Positions 44,867 to 55,965 of a stretch of DNA of 64,000 nucleotides are shown piece after piece. The stretch is from Gambelia wislizenii. Its lineage: Eukaryota; Chordata; Lepidosauria; Squamata; Crotaphytidae. Below the pieces are notes generated by a model, which saw nothing but the letters and a program-made list of their open reading frames with translations, was not told where the DNA came from and searched no databases. The stretch's first letter is position 1. Each line of letters starts with the position of its first letter. Made by a program: the position numbers and the translations under genes. Location of the stretch: contig JAUMIR010000003.1 of NCBI GenBank assembly GCA_030847615.1, positions 28,270,501 to 28,334,500 on the forward strand, read 5' to 3'.

Positions 44867-45339
44867 CATCGCCTGGCTCTCAGATGGCTGCAGCTTCTGC
44901 CAACTGGGCTTTGGAGGCAGCGGAAGACCCTGGGCAGGGCCATATAAAAATGGCAGGTTAAGAATTGCAATGTTTCCCTTGTAAGCCCACCCCCTCCATG
45001 GTCTGACCAATCATAATTCAGCCCCTGTCCCAGGATGGTTGCTGATGGTTCACACAACAAATAGTGTGGGTTTTTTCCCCTGCACTTTCCTAAAAGGTCT
45101 GTGGAAAATAGAGGGATGGAAAGTCACAGGTTAACTGTTTTTTGTTTTTTGTTTTTGTTTTTGTTTTTTTGCTACTCCTCCTTCCGAATAGTGCATGATG
45201 TGTGTGAACCAATAAGGTTCGACCCAAATTCTTCCTGGATATATTTTGCCATGTAAACAGGCCCAGAGTAACTGGCTCAAGATAACACAGTGAGATCTAT
45301 GGCTCACTGGTAAGTAGAATCTGGATTTCCCAAATGCTA

Positions 45340-45990
45340 GTCCAATACTTATGGGTCTGAAACATGGGTCACCTATCGCCACCACTTACGACTTTCATCA
45401 GTGCTGTATACACACAATCCTAAATATACACTGGACTGACTATGTGACTAATGTTGCTGTCCTTGAGCAAGCAGGGATCACCAGCATTGAGGCCATGATA
45501 CTGAGAACACAGCTGTGTGTGGGCAGGGCACGTTTCTAGGATGGAGGACCATCCAAAATAGTACTCTACAGTGTACTACAGTGTCCCAAAAATAGTACTC
45601 TACAGTGAACTCGTCATGGGTCAGCGTAAGAGAGGTGCTTCAAAAAAGTGATACAAGGACTCCCTAAAGGAACATCTCAAGCTCGGCCAAATTGATCACC
45701 AACAATGGTCCGCCATGGCCTCACATCGGGAGGCATGGAGACACACTATCCACAATGCTGCAGCCTTATTTGAGAACTCACGCCGGACAAGTCTTGAAGA
45801 GAAATGAAAACGCAAAAAGAATCACAACCCATGAACATCACCCAAGGAGACCGTCTGCTGTGTTTTCTGCAACCGGACTTGTTTATTTCTTTTTAGTCAT
45901 CAGTGCGCTTGCAGAAAGCGCAGGATGAGTCCTTCCTGAATCTTTGTTTGTGAAGAAAAGCCAGAGAGAGACATATTCAAGAATTCTTCT
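45340..45990 (+). pseudogene. Non-LTR LINE ORF2 C-terminus with zinc-finger-like tail
   Basis: Frame-jumping translation follows a LINE family whose RT end reads TWVTYRHHLRL (45366), TILNIHWTDYVTNVAVLEQAG (45420-45480), SIEAMILRTQL (45483-45515), then QWSAMASHREAWRHTIHNAA-like (45705-45765), LEEK (45795), and a final C-x2-C..H..C cluster (VFCNRTC..FSHQ, 45860-45905). The 3' end GAATCTTTGTTTGTGAAGAAAAGCCAGAG is shared with 60565-60600. A 21-bp piece (CCAAAATAGTACTCTACAGTG) is duplicated at 45553-45609. Clade (RTE- or CR1-related) is not certain. Multiple stops; inactive. Confidence 0.7.
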
Positions 45991-46424
45991 AACCATCCTT
46001 TAATTTCCTATACCTCATTTCCCGAAAAAGGCTGTGACACTTCACTTTTTAATTGTTGGTGTTGTTGTTTTAAAAAAGCTCAACAGAATGTACAAAAAGA
46101 GAACCAGATCTCCCCAGAATGAAATATAGGCATTTTTTTTTAATTTGGGTATCATTCTGGTTAGAAAATCATAGTAAATCAATAGTGTCTTTGTGCTAGT
46201 AGTAGTGCATTTTTTCAATTCTTTTGTTTCTGCTGTAAGTTTTTAATATTTGAGTCTCATTTTGGCTTCTCTCCCACAACCTCTAGCCCCACTGCATCAT
46301 TGTTTAAAGGAAGTGCTACTGCATCTGTTACTGTGGCTTGCTTCTTCTTCTTCATCATCATCTTTGGCCACAAATATTACATTCCTTAAATCCTACATCA
46401 CTTAAATCCTGTTGGTTTGTCCTA
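45991..46424. other. No recognised feature
   Basis: T-rich sequence, CTTCTTCTTCTTCATCATCATC near 46340. Nothing else seen. Confidence 0.4.
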
Positions 46425-46540
46425 AATAGAGCAGACCCTTTAACACAATTGTTCAATAGTGAGACAACTCACAGGCAGATCCAACTGATTGAATAAGTCT
46501 ATTCTAGTTGGGACTAACGGTAGGATTCACAACAATAGCT
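46425..46540 (+). repeat. Unnamed dispersed repeat (GGTAGGATT type), copy 2
   Basis: CAACTGATTGAATAAGTCTATTCTAGTTGGGACTAACGGTAGGATT parallels 31970-32130 and 58105-58205. Confidence 0.5.
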
Positions 46541-46699
46541 AGAGTTCCCTTCAAAAGATATTCCAAGCTCTGGTTGGGAGGACTGAATCAAACCCCTGAC
46601 AAGGATGGAGTGATGGACAGATAGACACATATGCACATGGGATATATGGAGGCATAGTTACGTGGACTGTCATGCTAAACTTCTACTTCTTATTTGGTA

Positions 46700-46880
46700 C
46701 ATTTCTGTAACGTCTTTATTCCCATAAACTCAAGGCAGAATACATGGTTGCCCTTGACCCTGTTTTATCCTATGAGGTAGTTCACGCTTGGAGAGAGTGA
46801 TTGGCCTAAGGTATTTCAATGAATTTCATGAGTACTTGAACCCAAATCTCCCAATTCTTTGTCCAACACTGCATGCCACA
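46700..46880 (-). repeat. MIR/CORE-like SINE, old
   Basis: TATGAGGTAGTTCACGCTTGGAGAGAGTGATTGGCCTAAGG..CATGAGTACTTGAACCC resembles a diverged CORE-SINE central domain with a box-B-like end. Confidence 0.45.
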
Positions 46881-47917
46881 CAGCTTCTCACAACTTACCA
46901 ATACACCACTGCTTATAGCTTTTGGCTGATGTGGAACAAATTCTTTTAAATTATTACTGTTATTAGTTGCATTTATTCATCTCAATTCTGTGAGTGTAGC
47001 ATAGGTTAAAACTCTCCATTGCAGAAACAGAGCAGGACCATGTGATTTTATGTTCCAAAGGCTACAGTCATATGGACACTTACCTGAGAGTAGGCCTCAA
47101 TAAACATCAGGTCAACCTGTGACCTTAGGACTGGGCTGTGATATTTTTAAAAGGTTCCATGAAATGTGGTCAGTTCACATTACTCATGATCAGATATCCC
47201 CTTGTCTCCCTGACTCTTGACAAATTAAGACATGCTTGCTGAATTTACTCTGCAGTGCAGTAATGTGGGAGTGGGGATGGGGGCCCTGGCTTTTCTCTTT
47301 GGATTCTCTGTGTTAAATGAGCCTGTCCCTTGCTGGGAATAATAGAGCAGTGATAGCTTTTGGCTCTGATCTTTGTTGTTTTAATCTTATCAGTGCATTG
47401 AACTGAGCTTGAAAAAACTCCAGCAGGATCATATATAGTGCTGGAAAATGAGTTGGCAGACTCCCTAGGTAATTAGACAGCAACATCAAGACTGGTGCTT
47501 CTATTCTGTATCCTTGACAGAGGGTGGAGGGAAATTGGAGAGAGGTGTTATCTTTGAATTTTCCCTCTCTTTCCAATCCATCAAAGACAGCCTGGCATGC
47601 TAATAATAATGCAAGAAGTCTCTGGCTGTAGCTTCCATAGTAGCAGGTGGAAGAGGAGGATGAATCTAAATGGGCCATATAATTTTTCTGGGCCTTCTCC
47701 TATTTTGGTGAAAAGTCACTGAGTGTTTGCCTGTTGACAAAACTGAGAGTGAATGAGAGGAATCCAATGTTGATTAATTTGTGGATTTCTAGATTCTGCA
47801 AGTTGTTGGATAACCACTGTAATGAGAGAACCATATGCTAGATCCATGCTGGGTGAGACCAAAGGTCTCAGAAGGTCTGGACTGGGGAACCTGTGGCCTT
47901 CCAGGTATTATTCAACT
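46881..47917. other. No recognised feature
   Basis: The minus frame 47313-47678 is 121 codons and one of the longest unassigned frames, but it has no start context, domain or codon pattern that I can support. Confidence 0.4.
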
Positions 47918-48232
47918 GCAGGTCTATTTACACTACAAAATAATAACAGCTTCTTACTACTTAAATTGTCATGGCTCCATCCTATGAATTCCTGGGGCTT
48001 GTAGTTTGGTGAGATATTTGGAATTTCTGGTGAGAGGATTCTTCCTCATTCCCCTGAATCACATTTGCCAAGGTATCCTAATTTAACACCCTGTCCTTCC
48101 TCTTGGAATAGTAATTTTGGGGAGCATAACAGAGCTTTTTAGCAGATAATTCTAAGTAGCTCACCAAGCACTATCCTAAGTATCTCAGGATAGAGCCATA
48201 GTATTAAAAGGGCATAAAACTATATCTCACGT
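47918..48232. repeat. hAT-like MITE, degenerate
   Basis: CTATTTACACTACAAAATAATAACAGC..AATTGTCATGGCTCCATCCTATGAATTCCTGGGGCTTGTAGTTTGG on the left, with AGGATAGAGCCATAGTATTAAAAGGG on the right. More decayed than 7485 and 35373. Confidence 0.65.
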
Positions 48233-48239
48233 AGCTATG

Positions 48240-48420
48240 TAATGAGACACATTTCTCTGTAGGAAAATATAGGGTTTTTTGAACAAAAACCATGTGTTCC
48301 TTTGTGCAGAAGAATGCTTAGGAACACTCTAGGATGTTCAAATACTGGGAGGAAACCACACAAAAGCCTCACTGGCCTATTATTTCCTCAACTGGGCTGT
48401 CCAACTATCAGGAACCCTGT
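48240..48420. repeat. Unnamed CAGAAAAC-type repeat, copy 4
   Basis: TTTCTCTGTAGGAAAATATAGGG, TTTGTGCAGAAGAATG and GGATGTTCAAATACTGGGAGG echo the copies at 42.1 and 43.2 kb. Confidence 0.4.
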
Positions 48421-48466
48421 TGTGGTGTTTTGTTTTTGTTTTTGTTTTTTGACAGGAAAATGAATA

Positions 48467-48705
48467 GTTGTTGTTGTTGTGTGCCTTCACGTCATTTCCA
48501 ACTTATAGCGACCCTAAGGCAAACCTATCATGGCAAGATTTGGCAAGATTTGTTCAGAGGGGGTTTGCCTTTGCCTTCTTCTAAGGCTGAGAAAATATGA
48601 CTTGCCCAACATCACACAGTGGGTTTCTATGGCCAAGCAGGGATTTGAACCTTGGTCTCCAGAGCCATAGCCCAACATTCAAACCACTCCACTCCACTGG
48701 CTCTC
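48467..48705 (-). repeat. BovB-tailed tRNA/CORE SINE
   Basis: (GTT)n tail, GTGCCTTCACGTCATTTCCAACTTATAGCGACCC, CAAGATTTGTTCAGAGGGGG (with a short internal repeat of GGCAAGATTT), GACTTGCCCAACATCACACAG, and TCCAGAGCCATAGCCCAACA head. Confidence 0.9.
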
Positions 48706-49619
48706 TTGAAATGAGTAGTAGAGAATAGTCATTCATTTTGTAGTTCTCACTTAAAGTTTTTACTTGGCTATAGGATAAATTCAAAAGCTTTTCATCCAGT
48801 GTGGCAAGGATATATGTGTATAATTAGTTCTTTTTTCTGTTAGGAAAAGAAAAACAGCTTGGAAACAATATGGAAAGTAAGTATGAAGAGAGAACAGCCC
48901 TTCATTACCATGACCTGACTGACTAGATTGATTATCTGGAGAGAAACCTGAATGCCTTTGTCTTTGGCCATCCATCCCTCTTGCTGATTCAGCCAAGTAG
49001 CTGCTGCCCTGAGTCCAGAAGTCTGCCAAGATTTATCTATGAGACCTTACCTTTGGCAGTACTGCTAATGTTCCAGTGTGTGACACATAGTTGTAATACT
49101 TTGTACTCCATAGTTTAATGCCTTCTTCTAAAATGAAAATTAAGGCTAGCTCAAATCCAAGAAGAAGTGATGTCCCAACTTTCAAAATATTTTGCTGCCT
49201 GAAGCAGATCACCAAATAATATCTCCCCCTCAACCCACTCTAGGTGAATAGTTATAACAAGTTTTGCTGCACCAATTGGGCATTAAGCCCTGCCTTCTCA
49301 TCTGCCTCTGTAAGTTCTAATGGCAAGAAGCAGCTTCAATTTCTTTTGTGGTAAGGCTAAGACTGCGTAGTAAACCCCCTCCCTTCTAGGTTTCACACTA
49401 TTTGTCCCAATAGTTAAAATGATTTGGTATTTACTGGCAGAGTGCAGGGGCCTAGCACAAAGCCTGTGATTACTGAAGAGGAATAATAATTTCAACAATC
49501 ACTCTTAAGAAGTGAACAAGGAAACTCACTGCTTATTATGTAGAAAATCCATTTGATAGTGCAGAAAGTATAGAATTGCTAAACTTAATCACAGTAGTCC
49601 CTAAATTTGGTTTCTGTGC
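48706..49619. other. No recognised feature
   Basis: Unassigned; short open frames on minus have no motif. Confidence 0.4.
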
Positions 49620-50713
49620 TGTTACCACACATAACAGTTCCTGTGTTTTTAATAACTCACACATTGGCTGTATTTTATCATTTGGCTTGATGTGGCCTTC
49701 CACAAAGTGATGGGTAAATCAGGCCTCCCTATGCCCAGGCCTGGGGTCATGCTTACAGATACTGTACATATAACCTAAGGGCTCCCATAAATTCCTCAAA
49801 GGGTCATATCCCCAGATAAGGATCACACAGAAACCTCAAAGACCATGGTTAGAGTGTTAATGACTGGTCTTCTCTGGGAAGTTTCCCGGAGGTGAGATAT
49901 TAATGGATGACATAAAAGGTAGTTTGAAGTCTAATTGTCATGCCAGACCTGGTTTTCCCTTTCCAGATCTTCATATCAAAAGATAGCTGTCTGTCATTCA
50001 TCAGTCCTAAAATATTCCTTTCATCATGACCATTGACATATTTGGGGATCCATTGTTTAACTTTGGGAGTCTCTGGCAAAACATTTGTCTTCCTCTCAAA
50101 ATTACCTCTTCAAGGAAAAATAGACTATAAATATCACCTCAAAACTCCCTCAGTGTGTACAGAACTCTTTCCACCCATCTGCATGCTGTGTTTCTAATTA
50201 TTCCACTAAAAAAATTCCTAATCCCTTTCTTTTCCTAACTCCCTTCTCTCTCTCTCTCTCTTTCTCATTGCTGGTCAGTTGCCACACATGAACTTCTGCT
50301 GTCCAGTTTACCCATTAGTCTGTGGCACCAATTTCCCTTTGTTCCCCCTGTCCTTTGTGTTTGTTGCTGCTTGAACGTCTCTGCTCTTCAGATCAGTACA
50401 ATATAGCCTAGCATCTCTATGATCTATTCTCCTATCCAAATATTTTCTACTATCATTGATAGCCTTGTGTGAGTGCTTGAAGCCTGGATGTCGGGGTGAA
50501 TGCTCTTTAAACTATTTTAAATAAAAACCATTTTAGTTTATTTTTGCTTCCTCGTCTTGAGTCTCTTCAAGTATTTAAGTGTACTGATATATACAGGTAA
50601 AAGACCCCACAGCTAACCAGCCTCTAACATGCCAATTTGTGATAATTAAAATTCCCACAAATTAGATTCAGACATGCATGGAAATTCCACAGACCTCTGC
50701 AATTCAGGTAACA
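49620..50713 (+). repeat. LTR retrotransposon LTR, copy 3
   Basis: Inverted termini TGTTACC (49620) and GGTAACA (50707-50713). Promoter context CCTCTTCAAGGAAAAATAGAC with TATAAAT at 50126-50132, a CTGCTCTTCAGATC block, CTCCTATCCAAATATTTTC, GCCTTGTGTGAGTGCTTGAAGCC, and AATAAA at 50520-50525. A (CT)n tract lies at 50244-50264. Homologous to copies 1, 2 and 4. Could be the 5' LTR of an element whose 3' LTR is copy 4. Confidence 0.7.
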
Positions 50714-52219
50714 ATGCCAGGGGATCTCCTATCTAAGGTGGAAGAGGAAGAAGAAGCAAAAAGTGACCTCAGTGGAGAAGAAGAAAACAAGACTAATTTG
50801 AAGGTCTAATAGGTGTAAAACAAAACAAAACAAAATACTGGAGGAAGAACACACTTGGGGCAGCTGTATGCCTCTTGCCTTCCATCCTTGCAGGTGAGTA
50901 CTTGCTACATGGATTGATGTTCTGTTCCAACACTAAGACCATTGAGTTGTAAGGCACTATATTTTATAGCCAGTGAAGAATGATTCAGTGGTTGAAGAAG
51001 AAGTAGGGGTTTGGGGTGGTTTTCTTTCATGTCCTTTGTGGCAGGTACCTTCAGAGGTTACCATCAGGTTCATGAGCTTAAAATCTACCATGAGGCAGAG
51101 TGTGGTGACTTCCTCAGGCAGTTGATAGGGAGTGCCAAGAAAAGTTGCCAAATTTACTAGCTGTTGCTAACAAGAGACACTTGTAGGATTTTCAGTGTCA
51201 GATATAAAAATAACTTGACCTACTTTGGGTGATATATAGCTTGACTGGGAGACTTGCACAAGTTGTTGGTCCACCTCAGGAAACCACCTATCTCCCCAGG
51301 CCTTATGTTTAGCTTTCCCAACCTTGGAACAATTGACCCAAGAAATGGAAGAATATGAGGCAGAGATCAAATGTGGTTAATCCCCCAAATAGGTCAAGAC
51401 CTAAAAAATACTGGCCTACTGATAAGACTTTGATAGCTCTGGGGTGATGTGGGAGGTCATGTAACTCTTAAACCTTGTATCATTTATAGTCTTAATGACC
51501 ACAACTACCATCTCATCTTACACTGCAGGAGCCCGTCCTTGGCTCCCTCCTGTTTTTTGCTAGCTTTATTTATGCTACTATTACTCACAGACAGATCATT
51601 GAGCAGCTCACCTTTGGTGTAACCATAAATCCTCTATCCCACTCCCCACCCCCACCAAATGGAGATCAGTCTTTTTGATTTTGTCCCCATGTGTAGCATG
51701 AGCTCTCCTTCATGTTTCTAATGACTGTTCTGTTCAAATACATGGTGAAAACTGGTTTCTTTTATATGATTTCACATTTGTTGGATAATCTACATAGAGA
51801 TAGTAATTTGCTGTGGGAAGTTTACAACATAGAATAGCACTGCTAATCCTTTTGTGGGGGAATCCAAACTGGGGGGAAATATATGCTAATTATGCCTGAT
51901 AGTATAATGGTGTTTCTTCATTTCAAAGTTGTATTCACATTACACATGTAATCATTCAAAATCATCAGTAACCATTTCAGTGGACTCGCATGACACAAGC
52001 ACTTTTTTCCATTGAGCTATAAAAATGGCCATTTAAATCTGTTCTGACTGCATTTACTTCTTTGAGGCAGTGTTTGGCCATCTCACAATCCCTTGTTTGT
52101 TTTGTTCTTCTATACTGGTTATGTTCTGGTCTCATTAGGAAAACCCTGTCTACCTTCATTCATCTGGTCACATTTTCAGCTGCAGAGGATACATGGCAAT
52201 GTTTCTCCCCACTGTTATC
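50714..52219. other. Unassigned sequence between two like-oriented LTRs
   Basis: If copies 3 and 4 belong to one element, this 1.5 kb is its internal region, but I see no primer-binding site, gag zinc knuckle, protease or polymerase motif. A minus-strand frame at 51167-51370 reads WFPEVDQQLVQVSQ..PKVGQVIFISD, vaguely like the end of a retroelement integrase, but its strand disagrees with the LTRs. Confidence 0.35.
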
Positions 52220-53745
52220 TGTCTTAACATCCCCCCACTCATCTAATAATTCATTAATTGGCTATACTTCATAAATTGGCTTATTATTGGCACTCCACAT
52301 GGATGGTAGTAGACCAGGAACTCCCAAGTACAAGGAGTCAAGCTTTGCTTAGAAAACCTAAGGAAGCAGCCAGGTCAAATTCCTCAAAGACACATGTGGG
52401 TAAGGATTAAGGGAACCACCCTGGGACTGATGTGTTAGGGAGGAAATGGGCTAATTCTCCTGGAAGAACATAAAAATGAGTTCTTCAATAATTCCATCAA
52501 GGTATCTGACATTCTTTGCCTGCAAAACTGGTCTTTCCTCTCACCTGTCCTAAAAAAAAATGGAGGTTTGCCTGAGACTCATCAGTTTTAATGTTTTGAC
52601 CATTAGCAATCATTAACACATCCAGAGAATCCATTATTTAACCTTGGGAAACAACGGCAGATATTGTATTCCACTCAAACTCACCCCTTCAAGGGGAATA
52701 CAAAGTATAAATACAACCCTGAAACACCACCAAAGTGTGCGTAGCTTCTCTTCCTCCCATCACTCTGTCATTCTGTGGAGATTATCAAACAATCTCCAAT
52801 CCCGCCCCTGTCTTGGCACAATCACCCCACTACCACATGTAATTTTTCTCCTGTCATTGAGGCAGATCAGGAGTGAGTGGAGCTCTAATGGAGCTCCGTT
52901 CACTTCCTGGAGTGAAATCCTGCCAGTTCATGCAAGAAGATGCGAGTGCGGGAAATTCAAAAATAAAAAGAGAAATACACAATAAAAAGTTACACCAAGC
53001 ACCTAAACACAATAAAAACATTACAAGTAACCCAGGGAGAGTACAAAAAAGAGGGTAGCTTACTTCGATGTCCTGATCTCACCCGGAAGAGTTCTGGCAG
53101 GACTACCCATTGATGCTGGAATCTCACCAGCAAAACGGGACAGATTGTCACACACAGCAAATCTGGAACAGAAATGCCATGGGAGATAATTGCTGGCTTC
53201 TCTCGAACAATAAAAAAGAAGGCCCCTGTAATGGCAGCAGAACACTTAGGAGGTGGTGGAGGACAACGTCATCTGATAAGGAAGCCCTTTTGCAATCTCA
53301 AGGCATTGTCATAACACCCCATTTTTGACATGTCTGATAATCTCCTGGGTCACCAAGAGCACAGCTCCCATCATTTTGTCTCTCTGTCAGTCTGTGCCAC
53401 CATGGGTCACAGCTTCTCCACAAATCCCTGCTCTTTGGATAAGTAGAGTATAACCCATTATCCTGAACTCTATTCCTCTATCATAATACTTCCTGCTTTC
53501 TTCGCTAACCTTGTGTGACTGCTTGAAGCCTGAGTATGTGTGTGTGTTCCCTTGATTATTTTTCAATAAAAATATTTTTATTTTCTCTCTTGGCTTTGAG
53601 TCTCATCACTGAATACCATACACATAGGTCAAAAGTTACCTGACCTCTTGCTGCCACATTTAAGTTAATTAAAGTTCCCCATAGAAATATTGGTTTTCCA
53701 TAGACATATGTGGAATTCCCGCAGACCTCAGTAAATTGGGTAACA
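52220..53745 (+). repeat. LTR retrotransposon LTR, copy 4, with nested TIR element
   Basis: Left border near TCTTAACATCCCCCCACTC; right terminus GGTAACA at 53739-53745. TATAAAT at 52706-52712 after CCCCTTCAAGGGGAATACAAAG, CTGCTCTTTGGATAAG, CCTTGTGTGACTGCTTGAAGCC, and AATAAA at 53565-53570. The 52860-53345 element interrupts it. Confidence 0.7.
52860..53345 (-). repeat. TIR element nested in LTR copy 4
   Basis: The minus 5' end is GGAGATTATCAGACATGTC, joining the GGAGATTTTCA and GACTTTATCAGA end types into one group. Internal features on minus are GGTGAGATCAGGACATCGAAGTAAGC (donor-like site altered) and the palindromic GAGCTCCATTAGAGCTCC block also in 41212-41802. Confidence 0.7.
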
Positions 53746-54039
53746 CCATCGTTATTTCTCTCCTTCAGTTGCTCATGCTGTCCACATGCACCCTCACAGA
53801 TGTTCCTAAACCTGGCCTTGTGGTTCTTTGCCTCTTCTGAAGTCATTAAATGGGAAAGAAGGTAGGTAGGCAGATGGAATTGAATGGAGTAGGACAGGAG
53901 TGGAAGGAGGGGGGATTTTAAAAAGAAGTGTGCGGGAGTGAAGTATGGGGGATGGGTGCAAAACACATCCTAGCTCTTTCTGTCTGCCAAACCTGGGAAT
54001 GGGAGGGTTAAAAAGCCATGAATCCAGAGCAACTCCAAG
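53746..54039. other. No recognised feature
   Basis: Short spacer; the minus frame 53556-53966 spans the LTR border and is taken as chance. Confidence 0.4.
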
Positions 54040-54600
54040 GACTTTATCAGACCACCCCCCCCCATTAACGTTCTTTTGCCGGCATATTTTAAAATAGTTT
54101 TATGCCCCACCCCCACCAGGCCTGCCTCCAGTAACATAAATGAGGCTTCCACGGCAGTAACAGAGAATGAACAGAGCTCTGTTTACATCCGGGATTGAGA
54201 TCTTGCCAATTCTTGAGAGAAGGTGCGAGCATGGGAAATGTAAAAATAAAAGCCAAATAAACAGATAAAAAGTACAACAAAGCACAAAAACAAAAAACAC
54301 TTAAAAAGTCCCAAGTACATGGGGGGGGTCATAAAAAGAGCGTCCTCTTTTTAGGCGATCTCACCTAGAAGTGTTTGCCCATTGACACTGTATTCACATG
54401 CATGAATACAATGGCATAAGGATTCAACCGGTGGCAATGCTGGCAACAAATTGCCATGGGAAATCAATTGATGGCTTGGGCCATCAATAAAAACGTATGG
54501 CTTTTGGACTTTACATGATCATGAAAGGACATCGTTGTCTGGCATGTGAGCCATTTTGTAATCATTAGGCATCCTCATGATGCCATATTTGCCACATTTG
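54040..54600 (-). repeat. TIR element, close relative of 25871-26447
   Basis: GGACTTTATCAGACC left end, AACGTTCTTTTGCCGGCATATTTT, AACAGAGCTCTGTTTAC, ATAAAAAGAGCGTCC, GCGATCTCACCTAGAAGTGTT, and CATGATCATGAAAGGACATCG in the same order as the 25.9-kb copy. The right TIR is lost (GCCACATTTG at 54600). Confidence 0.7.
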
Positions 54601-54998
54601 CTTCTGGACTCCTGGTACATGTTTGACCTTGGTGTATTTTTGGACTTTGGCTTGTCTTTGATCCTATCTGGACTGTGGACTCTATCTTCTGTGCCCCTGC
54701 CTTCTGGACCTGCCTTGTCCCTGACCCTTGGGTTCTGGTTATCTGTCTCCCTGCCTGCCCTGGCCCTGGCATCTCTGCTCCAAGACCCTGCTGCCCAAGC
54801 CCTGGGTTCTGACAGCAGGAGAACATGAAAGGGAGCATCTTTTCTTTTTGCTTCCTCTTTCTTTTTCTAGAGGGGAGACACTGCTTTGTCACCAACAAGA
54901 ATATGGTGAGAAACTTCCAGTGTGGGGAAGGTTGCTCCTCCATTACAGGGAGAGGGGGGAATTGACTGCATGAGGGAGGGGAAAGCCCTCAATCAGTC
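54600..54998. other. Pyrimidine-rich degenerate tandem, no gene
   Basis: 54600-54800 repeats CTTGGACTT/CTGGACCTGCC-like units. Open frames on both strands (54575-54973) reflect low stop content. Confidence 0.45.
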
Positions 54999-55100
54999 AC
55001 TTTATTGATATCCCACCTTTTCCCCAAGAGTGGAAGTTAAGCTGGATTATATAATAAAATGATATACAAGTAAAAGTACTTATAGCTTCAAGAGTTAAAA
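54999..55100 (-). repeat. L2-type LINE 3' UTR fragment
   Basis: TTTATTGATATCCCACCTTTT..AAGTTAAGCTGG..ATGATATACAAG, the minus-strand form of an L2-type terminus. Confidence 0.5.
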
Positions 55101-55530
55101 CAAACATAATGCCTGGCTTTCTGTTCAGTATTTCTAAGATCGTAAGCCAGACTTATGATCTCATAACTTTAGGGATTCACATTTGATTAATGTCTCAAAA
55201 ACATACTTCTTAATCAATATAGTGCACCACCTAAAGTGTTTCCAGGGTGCTGCAGATCATGGTGATGAGAAATGATGGCTGCAGTGCCCTCCTGGTCAGA
55301 GGGTGCACTGAGACAAGCAGTTGTAGGAGGACCCTGACTAGTCTTTCCAGCTTCCTGTCTCAATACAGCCCACTACTGGGAGAATGTTGCTGTCACCATT
55401 CCCCAGTTCCCTGATCTGCAGTGCCTTGAAAGCCCTTTGGTTCAAGTGATTGCCTGGCTTAAGAAGTAAGGGTGTGTTTTTTTGGTGGTGGGGGTTCATT
55501 AGTTTTAGCTATGTCTGATGATGTATGATT
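55101..55530. other. No recognised feature
   Basis: Unassigned spacer between two L2-type fragments. Confidence 0.35.
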
Positions 55531-55965
55531 TCAGCCAATATGAAATCATTTATAGCATTAAAACCATATAACACATTAATTTAAAAGTATATATTAAGAA
55601 AAGTACAGCATTAAAACAGAGAACACATTATATAAAACAGTCAGTTCCCAATCACCTGCTGGAATAGAAAAGTGTTTACCTGACAACAAAGGAAAGCAAG
55701 GATGGAGCCAATTTAGCTTCCCTAGGAATGGAATTCCAGAGACCACAGAGAAGGCGCTCTCCCATGTTCCCACCAAACATGACTTTGAACATAGTAGGAA
55801 GAACATAACTTTGAAGGTGAAAGATCTCAGAGTCTAGTCTAACTCATATGGGAAAATAGTATTTCAGACAGCCTGAATCTGAGCCGTATAGGGATTTAAA
55901 GGTAAAAATCGGCACTTTGAATTGTACCCTCATCAGGAGGTTCTCTGCTGACTGAAGGAAAATGA
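55531..55965 (-). pseudogene. L2-type LINE ORF2 C-terminal fragment
   Basis: The minus strand parallels the copy at 23.5 kb: GACCACAGAGAAGGCGCTCTCCC, GAATCTGAGCCGTATAGGGATTTAAAGGT and GGCACTTTGAATTGTACCC correspond to the RERAFSV, YKAL and FKVL regions. It is heavily decayed, and only the order of conserved blocks supports the call. Confidence 0.6.

Larger units (their letters stand above)
43476..45264. repeat. Large palindromic (fold-back) element
   Basis: Outer ends GGGCTCAGTTACACGGCA and (rc) GGGCCTGTTTACATGGCA. Inner arms pair over hundreds of bases: ATCCTGGGAAAGGGG/ATCCTGGGACAGGGG; the AAAGCCCAGTTGGCAGAAGC block at 43757 with its inverse near 44905; and a 75-bp block at 43980-44055 (TCTTGGAAAGGCTCCCTCTG..GGGGGAGAGGGACCCC) with its inverse at 44405-44490. 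The spacer near 44070-44395 holds a G-run at 44170-44180. The right arm was later hit by a CR1 3' end and a SINE fragment. The open frames inside (such as 44135-44548) are GC-rich shadows. No transposase recognised. Confidence 0.75.

Noticed and set aside
47313..47678. 121-codon minus-strand open frame
   Set aside because: No conserved motif, splice context or repeat family; such a length is expected by chance in 64 kb.
51167..51370. Minus-strand frame resembling a retroelement integrase end
   Set aside because: The match is only a vague WxxEV..VGQVIFI pattern and its strand opposes the flanking LTRs.
54575..54973. Antisense open frames of 122 and 83 codons
   Set aside because: Produced by a degenerate CTGGACCTTG-type tandem with few stops in any frame.
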